Assembly: GCF_025869515.1 (NCBI RefSeq)
Contig: NZ_JAOZVR010000094.1
Span: 1 to 48,629 of the forward strand
DNA: 48,629 nucleotides
Direction of reading: 5' to 3'
DNA from: Ferrovibrio sp.
GTDB taxonomy: Bacteria > Pseudomonadota > Alphaproteobacteria > Ferrovibrionales > Ferrovibrionaceae
The notes beneath the pieces are model-generated. The model saw nothing but the letters and a program-made list of their open reading frames with translations. It was not told the DNA's origin and searched no databases. Below, piece after piece: positions 18,214 through 27,696 of the stretch (within the stretch, counting starts at the first letter, position 1; each line of letters starts with the position of its first letter). The translations under genes and the position numbers were made by a program.

Positions 18214-20451
18214 GTGGCCACAGCGCAGACCGATTCGACCGGAACGAAGATTGGCGAACGTCCGCAGCAGGAAAATCCGCATCGTTGGCGTTTTTTCCGC
18301 GCCGGCGGTTTCGACCAGTTGCGGATCGAAACCGGCGAGGATCTCAGGCATCTCTCCGGCCTCGACCAGAAACTCTGGCTGGCGCTGAGCTGTCCGACCA
18401 GCGGCATCGATTTCGACCGCCGGACCCTCGAATTGATCGATACCGACAAGGATGGCCGCATCCGCGCCCCCGAACTGCTGACCGCCGTGAACTGGACCTG
18501 CCGGATGGTGCTGAACCCCGACGTGCTCTTCGCGGGGCATAGCGAACTGCCGCTCAATCAGATCAATCCTCACCATGAGGAAGGCGCGCGGATTCTGGCA
18601 TCGGCCAAGCGCATCCTCACCAATATCGGCAAGGCCGATGCCGGCGCGATCAGCCCGGCCGAAGCTGCCGATGTCGGCCGTATTTTCGGCAAGACGCAGC
18701 TGAATGGCGACGGTGTCGTGCCGCCATCGGCCGCCGGCGAAGATGCGGACACCGCCCAGGTCATGAAGGAGATCATGAAGCTGGTCGGGGAGAAGCCCGA
18801 TCGCGGTGGCGAGACCGGCATCGGCAAGGACGAGGCGGATGTTTTCTTTGCGGCGCTGGACGCCTATCTCGACTGGTGGGGCGAGGCGCTGGCCAAGCCC
18901 GATATTCTGCCGCTCGGTGAAGGCACGCTGCCGGCGGTCGAGGCGGCGCAGAAGCTGTCATCAAAGCTCGACGACTACTTCTTCCGCTGCCGGCTGGCAG
19001 CCTTCGATCCGGTGGCTGGCACGGCACTGAATGCCGATGACAAGGATTTCGCTGCAATCGCGGATGCCGACCTGTCGGCCGGTGCAGTGGCGGTTTCCGG
19101 GTTTCCGCTGGCGCGTATCGAGGCCGAGCGGCCGTTGCCACTCGGCCAGGGGGTCAATCCGGCCTGGGCCGCCGACATGGCCCGGCTGCGCGACGCTGCC
19201 GTGGCGCCGCTGCTGGGCGGCGAGCGCGGCTCGCTGAGCGAGGACGACTGGCGCGAGATACAGGCGCGGCTGGCGCCGGCAATGGATTGGCTCCGGCGCA
19301 AGACCGGTGCGTTGGTCGAGCCGCTGGGGATCGCGCGGCTGCGGGCCATCAAACAAGGCGGCGTGCAGCAGAAGATCGATGCGCTGATCGCGGCCGATAC
19401 GGCGCTGGCCCCGGAATTCGAAGCCATCGCCGCGGTGGAGACGCTGGCGCGCTATGTGCGTGACCTGGTGCCGTTGCTCAACAATTTCATTTCCTTCAAG
19501 GATTTCTATACCCGGCGCGGCAAGGCGACGTTCCAGGTCGGGACGCTGTTCATCGATGGCCGCTCCTGCGATCTGTGCATCGCCGTGGATGATCCGGCCA
19601 GGCATGCAACCCTGGCGGCACTCAGCCGTATCTATCTGCTCTATTGCGACTGCACGCGGCGCGGCGCGGACGGCAGGCCGACGAAGGACAGGCTGACGAT
19701 CGCCGCCGCCGTCACCGCCGGCGATGCCGATCAGCTGATGGTTGGCCGCAACGGCGTGTTCTACGACCGTGCCGGCAACGACTGGGATGCGGTAATCACC
19801 AAGATCGTCAGTCACCCCATCTCAATCCGTGAAGCCTTTTGGCTGCCGTTCAAGAAAGTCGGAAAATTCGTCGGCGACCAGATCGAGAAATTCGCCACGG
19901 CCCGCTCCAAGGCGAACGAACAGCAGATGACCACGCAGCTGCTGCAGACCGGCACGCAGGCGATTTCCGGCCAGCCGGCATCGGCGCCCGCTGCGCAGCC
20001 GGCCCAACAGCAGGCTTTCGATGCCGGCAAGTTCGCCGGTATCTTCGCCGCCATCGGCCTCGCCATCGGCGCCATCGGCACGGCCCTGGCCTCCGTGATC
20101 ACCGGCTTCCTCAATCTGGCCTGGTGGCAGATCCCGCTCGCCGTGACCGGTGTCGTGCTGATCGTCTCCGGTCCTTCGATGGTTATCGCTGCGATGAAGC
20201 TGCGGCAGCGCAATCTCGGCCCGCTGCTCGATGCCAATGGCTGGGCGGTGAATGCGCGCGCGCTGATCAATATTCCTTTCGGCGGCAGCCTGACCCATCT
20301 GGCCAAACTGCCGCCCGGATCGGAGCGGGCGCTGACCGACCCCTATGCCGAGAAAGAGCAACCCTGGGGCCTGTATCTGGTGCTCGTCATATTGGTGGGA
20401 GTCGCAATTGCCGGCTGGCGGTATGGCTGGTGGGCCAGGCTGATCGGTTAA
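18214..20451 (+). CDS. Unknown membrane protein with an EF-hand loop
   Basis: A 745-residue protein I do not recognise. Residues 76-87 (DTDKDGRIRAPE) are a textbook EF-hand calcium loop: Asp at 1, 3 and 5, Gly at 6, Ile at 8 and Glu at 12. A looser LNGDGVVPPSAAGED follows near 165. The first 600 residues have no signal peptide and look soluble and helical. CDLC and YCDC occur at about 455 and 480. An Ala/Gln/Pro-rich linker near 590-605 leads to two membrane helices (about 607-632 and 640-664), and a third helix is at 720-741. The start is GTG with AGGGGG upstream. It may be a calcium-responsive membrane protein, but nothing nearby indicates its role. Confidence 0.75.
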   Translation: MATAQTDSTGTKIGERPQQENPHRWRFFRAGGFDQLRIETGEDLRHLSGLDQKLWLALSCPTSGIDFDRRTLELIDTDKDGRIRAPELLTAVNWTCRMVLNPDVLFAGHSELPLNQINPHHEEGARILASAKRILTNIGKADAGAISPAEAADVGRIFGKTQLNGDGVVPPSAAGEDADTAQVMKEIMKLVGEKPDRGGETGIGKDEADVFFAALDAYLDWWGEALAKPDILPLGEGTLPAVEAAQKLSSKLDDYFFRCRLAAFDPVAGTALNADDKDFAAIADADLSAGAVAVSGFPLARIEAERPLPLGQGVNPAWAADMARLRDAAVAPLLGGERGSLSEDDWREIQARLAPAMDWLRRKTGALVEPLGIARLRAIKQGGVQQKIDALIAADTALAPEFEAIAAVETLARYVRDLVPLLNNFISFKDFYTRRGKATFQVGTLFIDGRSCDLCIAVDDPARHATLAALSRIYLLYCDCTRRGADGRPTKDRLTIAAAVTAGDADQLMVGRNGVFYDRAGNDWDAVITKIVSHPISIREAFWLPFKKVGKFVGDQIEKFATARSKANEQQMTTQLLQTGTQAISGQPASAPAAQPAQQQAFDAGKFAGIFAAIGLAIGAIGTALASVITGFLNLAWWQIPLAVTGVVLIVSGPSMVIAAMKLRQRNLGPLLDANGWAVNARALINIPFGGSLTHLAKLPPGSERALTDPYAEKEQPWGLYLVLVILVGVAIAGWRYGWWARLIG

Positions 20452-20536
20452 GAGTCGATTAGGCGGTTCTGGTTAACCAAGGGGGAGGCAAGACTCCGGG
20501 CCGCGAGGCGGCTAGAATATTGCCCAGAGACAGGCC

Positions 20537-21238
20537 ATGACCCTTAACCCGCGCTTCTTCGCCCCTATCGGCACGCTGCGCCACGCCGACCGCCTCGGTT
20601 TTCTGACCCAGGACGTGCGTGCCGCAGGCACCGTGCTGGGATTCTTCGGTGCCGCCGCCGCCCTCGGGGCGCGGCCCGAAGAACTCGCGCTGCTGGTCTG
20701 CCGCCGCCACAGCCCCAATGACCTGCATCGCCAGATCGTGCTGGTTTTCCACAAGGACGCCGGTTTTGCCGACAGTCTGGCCCGTATCTATCGCGCGCAT
20801 AATCGGCCCCTCGGTTTCGAGGCGCAGCGGCGCTGGTGCGCCATTCCCGAGCCGTCTTTCCTGCCCGACGAGACCTTTGCCCTGCTGGCGGCGCGTTTCC
20901 CGACCCTGCTGCTGATCGAGGAAGACACCGACGGCCGCGCCGACGTCGCGGTCTATGCCTCGGCCGGTTTCAGGGAGCATCCGAAGCTGAAGCTGGCGCC
21001 GCTGGGTCAGCCTCGCCCGGGTGCGAATATTGGCGCCAAGGTGATGGCGATGCCGCGCCGCGCGCCACCGCCGATTCTGCGACCGCAGCCACGTCCCACT
21101 GCCATGGCGGCGCCGGCAGCGGTCGTGCCGCTGCGGCCGCGCAAACTGAAAAGCGTGGTGGCGCTGAACGAGACTGTCGAGCGTCAGGTGGTGAACGAGT
21201 TCCGCCGCCTGCTCAAGACGGTGGCCCAACACAGCTAG
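20537..21238 (+). CDS. Hypothetical protein, no recognised family
   Basis: A 233-residue protein without signal peptide or membrane helix. Residues 1-150 or so look folded (ARPEELALLVCRRHSPNDLH, RRWCAIPEPSFLPDETFALL). Residues about 175-205 are Pro/Ala/Arg-rich and likely disordered, followed by a helix-prone C-terminus (VERQVVNEFRRLLKTV). The ATG at 20537 follows a TAGAAT hexamer at 20513 that could be a -10 element. It is convergent with the flavin reductase gene (14-bp gap). Codon use matches its neighbours, so it is a credible gene, but I cannot propose a function. Confidence 0.7.
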   Translation: MTLNPRFFAPIGTLRHADRLGFLTQDVRAAGTVLGFFGAAAALGARPEELALLVCRRHSPNDLHRQIVLVFHKDAGFADSLARIYRAHNRPLGFEAQRRWCAIPEPSFLPDETFALLAARFPTLLLIEEDTDGRADVAVYASAGFREHPKLKLAPLGQPRPGANIGAKVMAMPRRAPPPILRPQPRPTAMAAPAAVVPLRPRKLKSVVALNETVERQVVNEFRRLLKTVAQHS

Positions 21239-21252
21239 CCGGTACGTTTAAG

Positions 21253-21759
21253 CTACGGGGTCAGCGGCCCGGTGCACATATAAGTGCCGTCCTGGTAGAC
21301 CAGCGGCGCCACATCGGGGCGGCAGACCACACGCGTCACCCGGCCGATGCAGACCGAATGCGTACCATAGGCATGCAGGGCCTCGACCTCGCAGAAGATA
21401 TTGGCCTGGGCATCGGCCAGATAAGGCACGCCTTCGGCATCGTTCAGCCAGTCGCCTTCGGTGAAGCGGATTTCGCCTTCAAGCGCGCCGGCAAACACTT
21501 CCGACAGACGCTGCTGACTGCAATGCAGCAGGTTGATACAGAGCCGGCGGCCAAGCCCGAGCTGGGCATGCAGCGCCGCCGAACGGTTGACGCAGGCCAG
21601 CACCGCCGGCGGATCGGCTGAAACCGAGGTAACGGCGGTGGCGGTCATGCCATGGCGCGAGCCGTTTTCCGCCGTGGTGGAAATCACGGTCACGGTCGCG
21701 GCCATGCGCCGCATGGCGGCACGGAAGGCGGTTTCGATATTGGGTTCCATACCCTTCAT
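21253..21759 (-). CDS. Flavin reductase (DIM6/NTAB, HpaC-like) family protein
   Basis: A 168-residue FMN-binding split-barrel protein of the kind that supplies reduced flavin to two-component monooxygenases using NAD(P)H. Features are FRAAMRRMAATVTVIST near the start, then HGMTATAVTSVSADPPAVLACVN, which forms the flavin site, CINLLHCSQQRLSEVFAG in the middle, and a C-terminal VCIGRVTRV. The ATG (21759-21757) overlaps the TGA of the upstream TPR gene in an ATGA, so translation is probably coupled. No monooxygenase partner is in the window. Confidence 0.9.
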   Translation of the reverse strand: MKGMEPNIETAFRAAMRRMAATVTVISTTAENGSRHGMTATAVTSVSADPPAVLACVNRSAALHAQLGLGRRLCINLLHCSQQRLSEVFAGALEGEIRFTEGDWLNDAEGVPYLADAQANIFCEVEALHAYGTHSVCIGRVTRVVCRPDVAPLVYQDGTYMCTGPLTP

Positions 21760-23483
21760 GTAGCGGAGGGGAAGCGCAGCTTCAATTCCGCCGCCACGGT
21801 TTCGGCCAGACTGTGCCAGTCGCCGGTGGCGGGCTGCCGCAGCAGGCGGGCGGTCGGGTACCATGGCGTGATCTCGCCATCGCGGGTCCAGTACCAGTGC
21901 GGCGAGATGCCATGATGCAGCAGCACCAGGGTCGGTTTGCCGAGCGCGGCCGCCATATGGGCCGTGGTATTGCTGGTCGAAACCACCAGATCCATCGCCG
22001 CCACCTGGGCGGCAAAGGCATCCAGATCCTTCATCTGGTCGATCGCCGGATCGGCAATCACGGTCACGCCATGCGCCTGTTTCAGCGCCGCGCGATCCTC
22101 GGCGCGGTTGCCGTATTGCAGATCGACGAAGCGCAGGCCGGGCAGGGTGAGGAAGGGCGCCAGATCGGTCAGTGCGGCTGATTTGGGCGCGCCGAGCTTG
22201 GGGCTGGTGCTGTGCCAGGCGATACCGATGAGCGGCGCGCCGCTGCCGTCCTGATAGTCCGCGCGCAAAGCCGCCGCACGGGCGGTATCGGCCCGGATCG
22301 GCAGGGCGCCGGTGCAGTCGGCCGGCGACTGACGGAAGACGCGGGCGAGGTCGAACAGGGTGGCCTGCATCGCCAGATCGGGCGCGCTGAAGCGGGGATG
22401 CGGCGGGTTGGCGCGACCATAGGCTTCGATGCCGGGGAAACTGCGTTCCAGGATCGGAATCATCCGCGGATCGCATTCCACGATCGGTGTGATGCCGCGC
22501 GCCAGCAGCTCCGGCAGCAGGCTCCACAGCACCAGCGACTCGCCCACCCCCTGTTCGGTGAACAGCAGCAGGTTCTGGCCTGGCGCCAGTGCCTCGCCCT
22601 TCCAGAACGGCAGGGTGAAGGGCCGCTTGTCGACATCGGTTTCAGCCAGGCTCCAGCGCGCCTCGAAATGCGGCCAGGCTTCGCGGTAGCGGCCCTGCAC
22701 CATCAGCGTGACGGCGTAGCGGTTATGTGCCTCGCCATAGCCCGGGCGTTCACGCCAGCTGCGCTCGTACCACTGCATGGCGCCATCCAGATCGTTATTG
22801 GCGCGGGCGATGTCACCGAGCAGCAGATGCGTCTCCGCCGCACCGCCCGCGGGCCTGATCCGCGCGGTCATACTGGCCTTGAAAGCGGCTTCTGCACCGG
22901 CCAGATCCTGCAGCGCAGACAGCGCCAGGCCGAGATTGCGATGGATCATGCCCATATCGGGATTGAGCGCGGCGGCCTTTTTCAGCATCTCGGCGGCCCC
23001 GGCATGGTCGCGCCTGTCGATCAGCGCGGCACCCAGATTGCTCATCGCATCGGCATAGTCGGGCTTCAGCTTCAGCGCGATGCGGTATTCGGCAATCGCC
23101 TCGTCGCCGCGGCCGAGCTGGCGCAGCAGGTTACCGCGGTTGCTGTGGGCTTCGGCGTAATTGGAGTTGAGGCGGATTGCTTCATCCAGACTGGCCATGG
23201 CCAGATCGATCTGGCCATGCTGGCGCAGCAATTCGCCGAGGTTGTTGTGATACAGCGGCTGGCCCGGGTTGAGCGTGATGGCCATGCGCAGCAGGCTGAT
23301 GGCCTCCTCGGCGCGGCCGGCTGCATGGCTTTGCAGGGCCTGGTCGTTGAAGCGGTTCGCCTCGCGCTGTACCTCCGGGGCCGGCACCGGTATCGCGGCT
23401 GCCGCCCCGCTTCGCGCCGGAACCGCCCCCATGGGCTGTTTTCCGGCCATCTTTTCCTGTGCCCGCCGCTGCTTCCGATTCAC
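21756..23483 (-). CDS. TPR-repeat protein with glycosyltransferase-like C-terminus
   Basis: A protein of about 575 residues. The N-terminal half carries roughly five to six TPR units (for example QPLYHNNLGELLRQHGQIDL, AEAHSNRGNLLRQLGRGDEA, ADAMSNLGAALIDRRDHAG). The C-terminal half resembles GT9/GT41-like domains, with LIGIAWHSTSP, LPGLRFVDLQYG, a DLVVSTSNTTAHMAAALGKP donor-site-like segment and WYWTRDGEITPWYP. Such proteins often glycosylate proteins, including flagellin, or envelope glycans. The acceptor is unknown. GTG at 23483 is the preferred start; a TTG at 23510 and an ATG at 23450 are possible. Overlaps the flavin reductase gene by 4 bp. Confidence 0.85.
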   Translation of the reverse strand: MNRKQRRAQEKMAGKQPMGAVPARSGAAAAIPVPAPEVQREANRFNDQALQSHAAGRAEEAISLLRMAITLNPGQPLYHNNLGELLRQHGQIDLAMASLDEAIRLNSNYAEAHSNRGNLLRQLGRGDEAIAEYRIALKLKPDYADAMSNLGAALIDRRDHAGAAEMLKKAAALNPDMGMIHRNLGLALSALQDLAGAEAAFKASMTARIRPAGGAAETHLLLGDIARANNDLDGAMQWYERSWRERPGYGEAHNRYAVTLMVQGRYREAWPHFEARWSLAETDVDKRPFTLPFWKGEALAPGQNLLLFTEQGVGESLVLWSLLPELLARGITPIVECDPRMIPILERSFPGIEAYGRANPPHPRFSAPDLAMQATLFDLARVFRQSPADCTGALPIRADTARAAALRADYQDGSGAPLIGIAWHSTSPKLGAPKSAALTDLAPFLTLPGLRFVDLQYGNRAEDRAALKQAHGVTVIADPAIDQMKDLDAFAAQVAAMDLVVSTSNTTAHMAAALGKPTLVLLHHGISPHWYWTRDGEITPWYPTARLLRQPATGDWHSLAETVAAELKLRFPSAT

Positions 23484-23582
23484 GCCACTGATCCCCGTAT
23501 TCGACCCCAATATTAACCATTGCCCCAGAACCCCTTAAGACCCGGTTTAACCGGCTTGACTTCCCTGCGACAGAAATCATCT

Positions 23583-23611
23583 TGCATACCAGACCAAATT
23601 GGTCTTATTTG
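23583..23611 (+). promoter_or_regulatory. Candidate suf operon promoter
   Basis: TTGCAT (23583-23588) and TATTTG (23606-23611) are 17 bp apart. The palindrome called as an IscR box fills the spacer exactly, which is an arrangement suited to repression. The ATG of iscR is about 57 nt after the -10. Confidence 0.4.
23586..23610. promoter_or_regulatory. IscR-like (Rrf2) operator
   Basis: A 7-1-7 perfect palindrome, AGACCAA-A-TTGGTCT (23591-23605), is extended on the left by ATAC. The 25-bp layout ATAC-N2-GACC-N5-GGTC-N2-ATTT parallels the E. coli type 1 IscR site (ATA...GACT...AGTC...TAT). It lies 58 bp before the start codon of the Rrf2 gene, as expected for autoregulation. Confidence 0.65.
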
Positions 23612-23667
23612 CCGCCGATGATCCGGACCGGATTGCTCCGGATTCCTAATTGCGAAGGATTTGCAAC

Positions 23668-24135
23668 ATGTTGCGCCTCAGCCGTCTGGCCGATTACGGC
23701 GTCATGGTCATGGCCCATGCCGCCGCCGATCCAGCCGGCGTGCATAATGTCAGCGATGCGGCTGCGGCCACCGGCCTGCCGGGGCCGACAGTGGCCAAGA
23801 TCATGGCCAAGCTGGGCCGGGCCGGTCTGCTGGCATCGCAGCGCGGCGCGCATGGCGGCTACCGGCTGGCGGCGGCGCCCGAGCAGATCACGGTCGCGTC
23901 CATCATCACGGCGCTGGATGGCCCGATCGCGCTGACCCAGTGTTCGGACCATCACCAGCCCAGCGCCTGCGATCGCGAGAATCTCTGTGTCTCGCGCCGC
24001 GGCATCAACCGTATCAACACGGCGATCCGCAGCGCGCTGGAAGGCGTGACGCTGGCCGAGCTGGCGCGACCCGCCTACGACTTCCTCGGCCCCCTGCCGC
24101 CGCGCGCCGCCGCGCCGGCCCCCAGCAACGTTTAA
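23668..24135 (+). CDS. iscR: Rrf2 family Fe-S cluster assembly regulator
   Basis: A winged-helix transcription factor of 155 residues that senses Fe-S status. The N-terminus [19 protein letters not shown] and [19 protein letters not shown] form the helix-turn-helix, and the wing is GAHGGYRLA. Three cysteines, Cys92, Cys101 and Cys107, are spaced to ligate a [2Fe-2S] cluster as in IscR. GAAGGA lies 9 nt before the ATG at 23668, better than an ATG six codons upstream. It heads the suf operon 17 bp before sufB and has a matching palindrome at its promoter. Probable role: repress suf when clusters are sufficient. Confidence 0.93.
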   Translation: MLRLSRLADYGVMVMAHAAADPAGVHNVSDAAAATGLPGPTVAKIMAKLGRAGLLASQRGAHGGYRLAAAPEQITVASIITALDGPIALTQCSDHHQPSACDRENLCVSRRGINRINTAIRSALEGVTLAELARPAYDFLGPLPPRAAAPAPSNV

Positions 24136-24152
24136 AGTCGGAGCCACGCCCC

Positions 24153-25613
24153 ATGGCTGCCAATGCCCAAACCATTGAAACCGTCGAAGGCCTGGCCGGC
24201 GACTATAAATACGGCTTCGTCACCGATATCGAATCCGACATCCTGGCCAAGGGCCTGAGCGAAGACACCGTCCGCTTCATCTCGGCGAAGAAGGGCGAGC
24301 CGCAATGGATGCTGGACTGGCGCCTGCGCGCCTATAAGGCCTGGTTGCGCATGGCGAGGGAAAAAGGCGAGCCGACCTGGGCCAAGGTCAGCTATCCCGA
24401 GATCGATTTCCAGGACATCCATTATTATTCCGCGCCGAAGAAAAAGACGCTGAAGAGCCTCGACGAGGTCGATCCCGAACTGCTGGCGACTTACGAGAAA
24501 CTCGGCATTCCGCTGAAAGAACGCGAGATTCTCGCCGGCGTGGCGGTGGATGCGGTATTCGACAGCGTCTCGGTTGCCACCACCTTCAAGGACAAACTGA
24601 AGGATATGGGCATCATCTTCTGTTCGATGTCGGAAGCGGTGCGTGAGCATCCCGAATTGGTGCAGAAGTATCTCGGCTCGGTCGTGCCGGTGACCGACAA
24701 TTTCTATGCCACGCTCAATTCGGCGGTCTTCTCCGACGGCTCGTTCGTTTACGTGCCGCCGGGCGTGCGCTGCCCGATGGAGCTTTCCACCTATTTCCGC
24801 ATCAACGAGGCCAAGACCGGCCAGTTCGAGCGCACCCTGCTGATCTGCGACAAGGGCGCCTATGTCTCCTATCTGGAAGGCTGCACCGCGCCGATGCGCG
24901 ACGACAACCAGCTGCATGCTGCGGTGGTCGAGCTGGTCTGCCTGGAAGATGCCGAAATCCGCTATGCCACGGTGCAGAACTGGTATCCGGGCGACAAGAA
25001 CGGCAAGGGCGGCATCTACAATTTCGTCACCAAGCGCGGTGCCTGCCGCGGCGCGCGGTCGAAGATCAGCTGGACTCAGGTGGAAACCGGTTCGGCGATT
25101 ACCTGGAAGTATCCGTCGGTGATCCTGCAGGGTGATGACAGCATCGGCGAGTTCTATTCGGTCGCGGTGACCAACAACGCCCAGCAGGCCGATACCGGCA
25201 CCAAGATGATCCATATGGGCAAAAACACCAAGTCGACGATCATCTCCAAGGGCATCTCGGCCGGCAAAGCGCAGAATACCTATCGCGGCCTGGTGCGCGT
25301 GATGCCGGGTGCGGCGGGCGCGCGCAACTACTCGCAGTGCGACAGCCTTCTGATCGGTGACCGCTGCGGCGGCCATACCGTGCCTTATATCGAAGTGAAG
25401 AACCGCTCGGCCAAGGTCGAGCATGAAGCCACCACCTCGCGCATCTCCGACGACCAGCTGTTCTACTGCCGCCAGCGCGGCCTGTCCGAGGAGGATGCTG
25501 TATCGACCATCGTCAACGGCTTCTGCAAGGAAGTGCTGCAGAAACTTCCGATGGAATTCGCGGTCGAAGCCCAGAAGCTGCTCGGTGTCAGCCTCGAAGG
25601 CTCGGTCGGTTAA
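24153..25613 (+). CDS. sufB: Fe-S cluster assembly protein SufB
   Basis: Scaffold subunit of the SufBCD complex on which nascent clusters form. The 486-residue length fits. Recognisable segments are [20 protein letters not shown], the C-rich-capable [36 protein letters not shown], and the C-terminal core [19 protein letters not shown] with the conserved Cys, followed by [23 protein letters not shown] lies 9 nt before the ATG at 24153. Expressed with sufC (18-bp gap). Confidence 0.97.
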   Translation: MAANAQTIETVEGLAGDYKYGFVTDIESDILAKGLSEDTVRFISAKKGEPQWMLDWRLRAYKAWLRMAREKGEPTWAKVSYPEIDFQDIHYYSAPKKKTLKSLDEVDPELLATYEKLGIPLKEREILAGVAVDAVFDSVSVATTFKDKLKDMGIIFCSMSEAVREHPELVQKYLGSVVPVTDNFYATLNSAVFSDGSFVYVPPGVRCPMELSTYFRINEAKTGQFERTLLICDKGAYVSYLEGCTAPMRDDNQLHAAVVELVCLEDAEIRYATVQNWYPGDKNGKGGIYNFVTKRGACRGARSKISWTQVETGSAITWKYPSVILQGDDSIGEFYSVAVTNNAQQADTGTKMIHMGKNTKSTIISKGISAGKAQNTYRGLVRVMPGAAGARNYSQCDSLLIGDRCGGHTVPYIEVKNRSAKVEHEATTSRISDDQLFYCRQRGLSEEDAVSTIVNGFCKEVLQKLPMEFAVEAQKLLGVSLEGSVG

Positions 25614-25631
25614 GATTTAAGGATTGCCCCC

Positions 25632-26381
25632 ATGCTTGAGATCAAAAACCTGCACGCCACCGTTGATGGCAAGGAAATCCTCCGCGGCATCAACCTGACC
25701 ATCAAGGCCGGTGAAGTACATGCCGTGATGGGCCCGAACGGATCCGGCAAGTCGACACTGTCCTACGTGCTGGCCGGCCGCGATGGCTACGAGGTCACCC
25801 AGGGCGATATCCTGTTCCACGGCCGCAGCCTGCTCGGCCTGGAGCCGGAAGAGCGCGCCCGCGACGGCCTGTTTCTCGCCTTCCAGTATCCGGTGGAAAT
25901 CCCGGGCGTCGCCAATGCCACTTTTCTGCGCTCGGCGGTGAATGCCGTGCGCAAGCACAGGGGCCTGGCCGATATGGACGCCATGACCTTCCTCAAGACT
26001 GCCAAGGCCAAGATGAAGCAGCTGCAGATGGACGAGAAGTTCCTGCAGCGCGCCGTCAATATGGGTTTCTCCGGCGGCGAGAAGAAACGCAACGAGGTAT
26101 TCCAGATGCTGATGCTGGAGCCCACGCTGGCGATTCTGGACGAAACCGATTCCGGCCTGGATATCGATGCACTGAAGATCGTGGCCGAGGGCGTCAATGC
26201 ACTGCGCGGCCCGGAGCGTTCGGCGCTGGTGATCACGCATTACCAGCGCCTGCTGGATTACATCGTGCCCGATGTGGTGCATGTGCTGGCCGGCGGCCGC
26301 ATCATCAAGACCGGCGGCAAGGACCTGGCGCTCGAACTCGAGGCCAAGGGCTATGCCGACATTATCGCGGATGCGGCGTAA
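25632..26381 (+). CDS. sufC: Fe-S cluster assembly ATPase SufC
   Basis: ABC-type ATPase of the SufBCD complex, 249 residues, soluble. Walker A is GPNGSGKST (34-42), the signature is [11 protein letters not shown], and Walker B is [16 protein letters not shown], which carries the SufC-specific Asp-rich run. [12 protein letters not shown] holds the H-loop. It lies between sufB and sufD with an 18-bp gap before it and a 10-bp gap after it. Confidence 0.97.
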   Translation: MLEIKNLHATVDGKEILRGINLTIKAGEVHAVMGPNGSGKSTLSYVLAGRDGYEVTQGDILFHGRSLLGLEPEERARDGLFLAFQYPVEIPGVANATFLRSAVNAVRKHRGLADMDAMTFLKTAKAKMKQLQMDEKFLQRAVNMGFSGGEKKRNEVFQMLMLEPTLAILDETDSGLDIDALKIVAEGVNALRGPERSALVITHYQRLLDYIVPDVVHVLAGGRIIKTGGKDLALELEAKGYADIIADAA

Positions 26382-26391
26382 GGATCAGGTG

Positions 26392-27696
26392 ATGTCGGCT
26401 GTCCCCTTCATCGACCAGCTTGCCGGCGTCTACCAGGCTGCCGCCGCAGGCCTGCCGGGCGCCAGAACACCCGCCGTGGCCGCACGCCGCACGGCGGCGC
26501 TGGAGGTTTTCCGTCGCCTCGGCCTGCCGAACCACAAGCTGGAAAGCTGGAAATTCACCGGTCTGAATGCGCTGGAGCGCCAGAGTTGGTCGCCGCCGGC
26601 GAATGAAGGTGGCGTCGATGCCGCCCGCCTGAAGGCGGCGACACTGGATGCGGACAGTTATCGTCTGGTCTTCGTCAACGGCCGCTTCGATGCCGCTGCG
26701 TCGAGGATCGGTACCCTGCCCAGGGGCGTAACACTGCTGCCGCTCAGTGCGGCCAATACCGCACTGAGCGATGTGCTGGCTGCCGCCGGCACCGACCGCG
26801 CAGTATCGTTGAGTGAACTGAATGCCGCACTGGCCAGCGATGGGGTAGTGCTGTTGCTCGACGATGGCGTGGTGCTGGAACAGCCGGTCGAGATTCTCGC
26901 CTTCGGCGTCCCCGCGCTGGTCAACCTGCGTCATCTGATCCGGCTCGGCCGCAACGCGCGGGCCACCGTGCTGGAAAGCTATCGTGATGGCGGTATTGCC
27001 GCCCCGGGCTGGACCAACGTGTTTGCCCATGTCGCGGTGGGTGAGGGCGCCAGGCTGAGTCATATCCGTCTGCAGGGCGAGAATGCGTCCGCCTATCATG
27101 CCGCGCTCGGCCAGGTCTCCATCGGCGCCGGCGCGCGCTACGCCCATGCCTCCGTGCAGGCCGGCGCGGCCCTCGCCCGTCACGAGCTGCATGTCACTTT
27201 TGCCGGCGGCGCTGCCGAGGCCGATATCCAGGGTCTGGTGCTGGCGCGCGGCAAGGCGCATCTGGATCATACCCTGTTCCTGCATCATGCCGTGCCCGAC
27301 TGCCGCAGCAACCAGCTGTTCAAGCATGTGGTGGATGACGCGGGCCATGCGGTGTTCCAGGGCGGCATTCGCGTTGCCCCCCATGCACAGAAGACGGATG
27401 CGCAGCAGCTCAGCCGCACCCTGCTGCTGGCCGACCGGGCGCAGATCGACACCAAGCCCGAACTGGAAATCCTCGCCGACGACGTGAAATGCAGCCACGG
27501 CGCGTCGATCGGCGATGTCGATGCCCAGCAGATGTTCTACATGCAGGCGCGCGGCATCCCGGCGGCGGAAGCCCGCCGCCTGCTGCTCAGCGGCTTTGCC
27601 TATGAGGTGGTGTCAGCGGTGCCCGAAGGCGCGCTGCGCGATCATGTCGAAGAGTTCGTCGAAGTCTGGCTGGCTGAAAAGGGAGCCGCGGCATGA
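26392..27696 (+). CDS. sufD: Fe-S cluster assembly protein SufD
   Basis: SufB paralogue of 434 residues that pairs with it in the SufBC2D complex. Family features are NHKLESWKFTGLNAL near residue 45, the beta-helix core (LRHLIRLGRNARATVLESY), the conserved HHAVPDCRSNQLFKHVVDD, and the C-terminal DDVKCSHGASIGDVDAQQMF. ATG at 26392; a GTG one codon upstream is possible. The last 4 bp overlap the sufS start (ATGA), so the two are probably translationally coupled. Confidence 0.95.
   Translation: MSAVPFIDQLAGVYQAAAAGLPGARTPAVAARRTAALEVFRRLGLPNHKLESWKFTGLNALERQSWSPPANEGGVDAARLKAATLDADSYRLVFVNGRFDAAASRIGTLPRGVTLLPLSAANTALSDVLAAAGTDRAVSLSELNAALASDGVVLLLDDGVVLEQPVEILAFGVPALVNLRHLIRLGRNARATVLESYRDGGIAAPGWTNVFAHVAVGEGARLSHIRLQGENASAYHAALGQVSIGAGARYAHASVQAGAALARHELHVTFAGGAAEADIQGLVLARGKAHLDHTLFLHHAVPDCRSNQLFKHVVDDAGHAVFQGGIRVAPHAQKTDAQQLSRTLLLADRAQIDTKPELEILADDVKCSHGASIGDVDAQQMFYMQARGIPAAEARRLLLSGFAYEVVSAVPEGALRDHVEEFVEVWLAEKGAAA

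Noticed and set aside
23542..23554. Palindrome CCGGTTTAACCGG between the TPR gene and iscR as a second operator
   Set aside because: Short self-complementary stretch with no matching regulator and no second copy; insufficient to call.
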